Of a stretch of DNA of 64,000 nt, positions 61,113-64,000 are shown piece by piece. The stretch is taken from positions 12,349,040 through 12,413,039 of the forward strand of contig NC_064042.1 of assembly GCF_932526225.1 (NCBI RefSeq), read 5' to 3'. Position 1 is the stretch's first letter, and each line of letters begins with the position of its first letter. The notes under the pieces were generated by a model that was given only the letters and a program-made list of their open reading frames with translations, was not told where the DNA came from and made no database searches. Origin of the DNA: Nematostella vectensis (taxonomy: Eukaryota > Cnidaria > Anthozoa > Actiniaria > Edwardsiidae). The translations under genes and the position numbers were made by a program.

Positions 61113-63911
61113 TTTCTGTGCGCATCCCGTTCAGTTAACAAAACAGATTGCAATAACGATAAAGCCTGTGCCACTCGCTTCCTCATCAAATCACTATCTA
61201 CAATCCTTTACAGTATAAGTTGTTGCCTAAACCGCCCTGTGTATTTTTTTCAATGATGTGGCCAATTTGTTGAGACCTAGAGAGTTTTAATCTCTTTCAC
61301 TTCTACCGGAACTAAGGCATCTAAACTTTGTATCCAGCTGGCTTCCTCGTAGTGAAAGGCGTACAGGAGGGCTGTCCTTTACTCACAGTTGCCTTGAATC
61401 AGAGAAGCATCGGCGGCATGTTCGAATATCACTTCCCCCTTTTTCTCAGGCTCATCCTCCGTGTTTTGCCGGAGGGCCTCTGGCAGACTAGCACACACAG
61501 GTCGAAGTTGAAGTTGATTTCTGTGCGCATCCCCCTCAGTTAACAAAACAGATTGCAATAACGATAAAGCCTGTGCCACTCGCTTCCTCATCAAATCACT
61601 ATCTACAATCCTTTACAGTATAAGCTGTTGCCTAAACCGCCCTGTGTATTTTTTTCAATGATGTGGCCAATTTGTTGAGACCTAGAGAGTTTTAATCTCT
61701 TTCACTTCTACCGGAACTAAGGCATCTAAACTTTGTATCCAGCTGGCTTCCTCGTAGTGAAAGGCGTACAGGAGGGCTGTCCTTTACTCACAGTTGCCTT
61801 GAATCAGAGAAGCATCGGCGGCATGTTCGAATATCACTTCCCCATTTTTCCCAGGCTCATCCTCCGTGTTTTGCCGGAGGGCCTCTGGCAGACTAGCACA
61901 CACAGGTCGAAGTTGAAGTTGTTTTTTGTGCACATCCCCCTCAGTTAACAAAACAGATTGCAATAACGATAAAGCCTGTGCCACTCGCTTCCTCATCAAA
62001 TCACTATCTACAATCCTTTACAGTATAAGTTGTTGCCTAAACCGCCCTGTGTATTTTTTCAATGATGTGGCCAATTTGTTGAGACCTAGAGAGTTTTAAT
62101 CTCTTTCACTTCTACCGGAACTAAGGCATCTAAACTTTGTATCCAGCTGGCTTCCTCGTAGTGAATCAGAGAAGCATCGGCGGCATGTTCGAATATCACT
62201 TCCCCCTTTTTCTCAGGCTCATCCTCCGTGTTTTGCCGGAGGGCCCCTGGCAGACTAGCACACACAGGTCGAAGTTGAAGTTGATTTCTGTGCGCATCCC
62301 CCTCAGTTAACAAAACAGATTGCAATAACGATAAAGCCTGTGCCACTCGCTTCCTCATCAAATCACTATCTGCAATCCTTTACAGTATAAGTTGTTGCCT
62401 AAGACCGCCCTGTGTATTTTTTTTAATGATGTGGCCAATTTGTTGAGACCTAGAGAGTTTTAATCTCTTTCACTTCTACCGGAACTAAGGCATCTAAACT
62501 TTGTATCCAGCTGGCTTCCTCGTAGTGAAAGGCGTACAAGAGGGCTGTCCTTTACTCACAGTTGCCTTGAATCAGAGAAGCATCGGCGGCATGTTCGAAT
62601 ATCACTTCCCCCTTTTTCTCAGGCTCATCCTCCGTGTTTTGCCGGAGGGCCTCTGGCAGACTAGCACACACAGGTCGAAGTTGAAGTTGATTTCTGTGCG
62701 CATCCCCCTCAGTTAACAAAACAGATTGCAATAACGATAAAGCCTGTGCCACTCGCTTCCTCATCAAATCACTATCTACAATCCTTTACAGTATAGCCTG
62801 TGCCACTCGCTTCCTCATCAAATCACTATCTACAATCCTTTACAGTATAAGCTGTTGCCTAAACCGCCCTGTGTATTTTTTTCAATGATGTGGCCAATTT
62901 GTTGAGACCTAGAGAGTTTTAATCTCTTTCACTTCTACCGGAACTAAGGCATCTAAACTTTGTATCCAGCTGGCTTCCTCGTAGTGAAAGGCGTACAGGA
63001 GGGCTGTCCTTTACTCACAGTTGCCTTAATCAGAGAAGCATCGGCGGCATGTTCGAATATCACTTCCCCATTTTTCTCAGGCTCATCCTCCGTGTTTTTC
63101 CGGAGGGCCTCTGGCAGACTAGCACACACAGGTCGAAGTTGAAGTTGTTTTTTGTGCACATCCCCCTCAGTTAACAAAACAGATTGCAATAACGATAAAG
63201 CCTGTGCCACTCGCTTCCTCATCAAATCACTATCTACAATCCTTTACAGTATAAGTTGTTGCCTAAACCGCCCTGTGTATTTTTTCAATGATGTGGCCAA
63301 TTTGTTGAGACCTAGAGAGTTTTAATCTCTTTTACTTCTACCGGAACTAAGGCATCTAAACTTTGTATCCAGCTGGCTTCCTCGTAGTGAATCAGAGAAG
63401 CATCGGCGGCATGTTCGAATATCACTTCCCCCTTTTTCTCAGGCTCATCCTCCGTGTTTTGCCGGAGGGCCTCTGGCAGACTAGCACACACAGGTCGAAG
63501 TTGAAGTTGATTTCTGTGCGCATCCCCCTCAGTTAACAAAACAGATTGCAATAACGATAAAGCCTGTGCCACTCGCTTCCTCATCAAATCACTATCTGCA
63601 ATCCTTTACAGTATAAGTTGTTGCCTAAGACCGCCCTGTGTATTTTTTTCAATGATGTGGCCAATTTGTTGAGACCTAGAGAGTTTTAATCTCTTTCACT
63701 TCTACCGGAACTAAGGCATCTAAACTTTGTATCCAGCTGGCTTCCTCGTAGTGAAAGGCGTACAAGAGGGCTGTCCTTTACTCACAGTTGCCTTGAATCA
63801 GAGAAGCATCGGCGGCATGTTCGAATATCACTTCCCCCTTTTTCTCAGGCTCATCCTCCGTGTTTTGCCGGAGGGCCCCTGGCAGACTAGCACACACAGG
63901 TCGAAGTTGAA
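61113..63911. repeat. Tandem array, seven units of about 360-458 bp
   Basis: Unit starts (TCTGTGCGCATCC or the variant TTTGTGCACATCC) lie near 61115, 61520, 61925, 62287, 62693, 63151 and 63513. Lengths are about 405, 405, 363, 406, 458, 362 and 399. Short units lack a 42 bp block (containing AGGAGGGCTGTCCTTTACTC). Unit 5 has an extra 55 bp tandem duplication (62740-62849). Order long-long-short repeats twice, and the TTTTGTGCACATCC variant precedes the short unit both times. Confidence 0.95.
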
Positions 63912-63978
63912 CTTCAATGGCTGGTAACCATGGCAGAAAGGTATCAGGTGGTTTTGCCGACAAGCTGTTCGCTGACAA
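61379..63978 (-). CDS. Tandemly repeated coding exon of an unidentified gene
   Basis: Every unit has a minus-strand ORF starting MMRKRVAQALSLLQSVLLTE, continuing LRPVCASLPEALRQNTEDEP and EVIFEHAADASLI. In long units it ends QGNCE-stop (71 aa). In short units the 42 bp deletion lets it run on (HYEEASWIQSLDALVPVEVK..., 91 aa). In unit 5 a 2 bp deletion gives a third C-terminus (90 aa). The rightmost copy enters from unique sequence: SANSLSAKPPDTFLPWLPAI joins the repeat frame at QLRPVCASLP, so the array appears to extend a gene coming from beyond the right edge. Family not recognised. Confidence 0.4.
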
Positions 63979-64000
63979 CAGTGGTTTTTTCCCCTACAAC

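Noticed and set aside
61113-63911. CRISPR-like interpretation of the regular array
   Set aside because: Units are about 400 bp with no short repeat/unique spacer structure, in a eukaryotic genome.
61328-63927. Plus-strand 60-71 codon ORFs in the satellite (MYPAGFLVVKGVQEG...)
   Set aside because: The minus-strand frame is open in every unit and joins unique coding-like sequence at the right edge. The plus frame is closed in short units.

Overview
The window looks like an AT-rich animal nuclear genome, most likely an anthozoan cnidarian (sea anemone or coral). The evidence is short GT-AG introns, small symmetric exons, AATAAA signals, many short inverted-repeat elements, a decayed APE-type LINE, a Merlin/IS1595-type transposase and Polinton-like genes. 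The organism is an inference, since no species-diagnostic gene is present. All spliced models below were built by hand from splice signals and reading-frame phase.

Left part (1-12 kb): a small minus-strand ORF whose middle is copied in inverted orientation 0.76 kb away; a TATA-box promoter with a possible 39-codon gene; a palindromic minisatellite (3.4-3.7 kb); several MITE-like repeats; an orphan exon at 7.1 kb; and a well-supported five-exon RING/TRAF-zinc-finger protein on the minus strand (9.48-11.6 kb).

Middle left (12-28 kb): a 22-exon plus-strand gene (14.06-22.15 kb, 636 codons) whose phases close perfectly. It has an Arg/Gly-rich N-terminus, a series of 27-39 nt phase-1 micro-exons encoding variants of one short acidic motif, a predicted coiled coil and a C-terminal ubiquitin-like (UBX-like) domain. 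A long AAT microsatellite and a broken LINE (24.1-27.07 kb) follow.

Centre (28-38 kb): tandem and inverted interspersed repeats, a 1.7 kb imperfect inverted repeat, an intact three-exon Merlin/ISXO2-like transposase (32.4-34.1 kb), a frameshifted two-CxxC zinc-binding ORF, a 75 bp direct repeat whose second copy ends exactly at a 200-N assembly gap (35086-35285), and beyond the gap a GC-rich Polinton/Maverick-like cluster with two visible frameshifts.

Right part (38-64 kb): mostly AT-rich intergenic sequence with a MITE and a promoter carrying perfect RFX-like and GTCACGTGAC palindromes (44.5 kb). Next come a divergent pair at 50.2/50.4 kb (a tiny three-exon ORF and a TTF1/Reb1-like Myb protein with frame breaks), a BEN-domain gene with two in-frame TAG codons (57 kb), and at the right edge a tandem array of about 400 bp units with a long-long-short higher-order pattern. 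Each array unit carries the same minus-strand ORF. Several genes are broken by single-base events in A runs or by TAG codons, so assembly indels and real decay both need to be considered.
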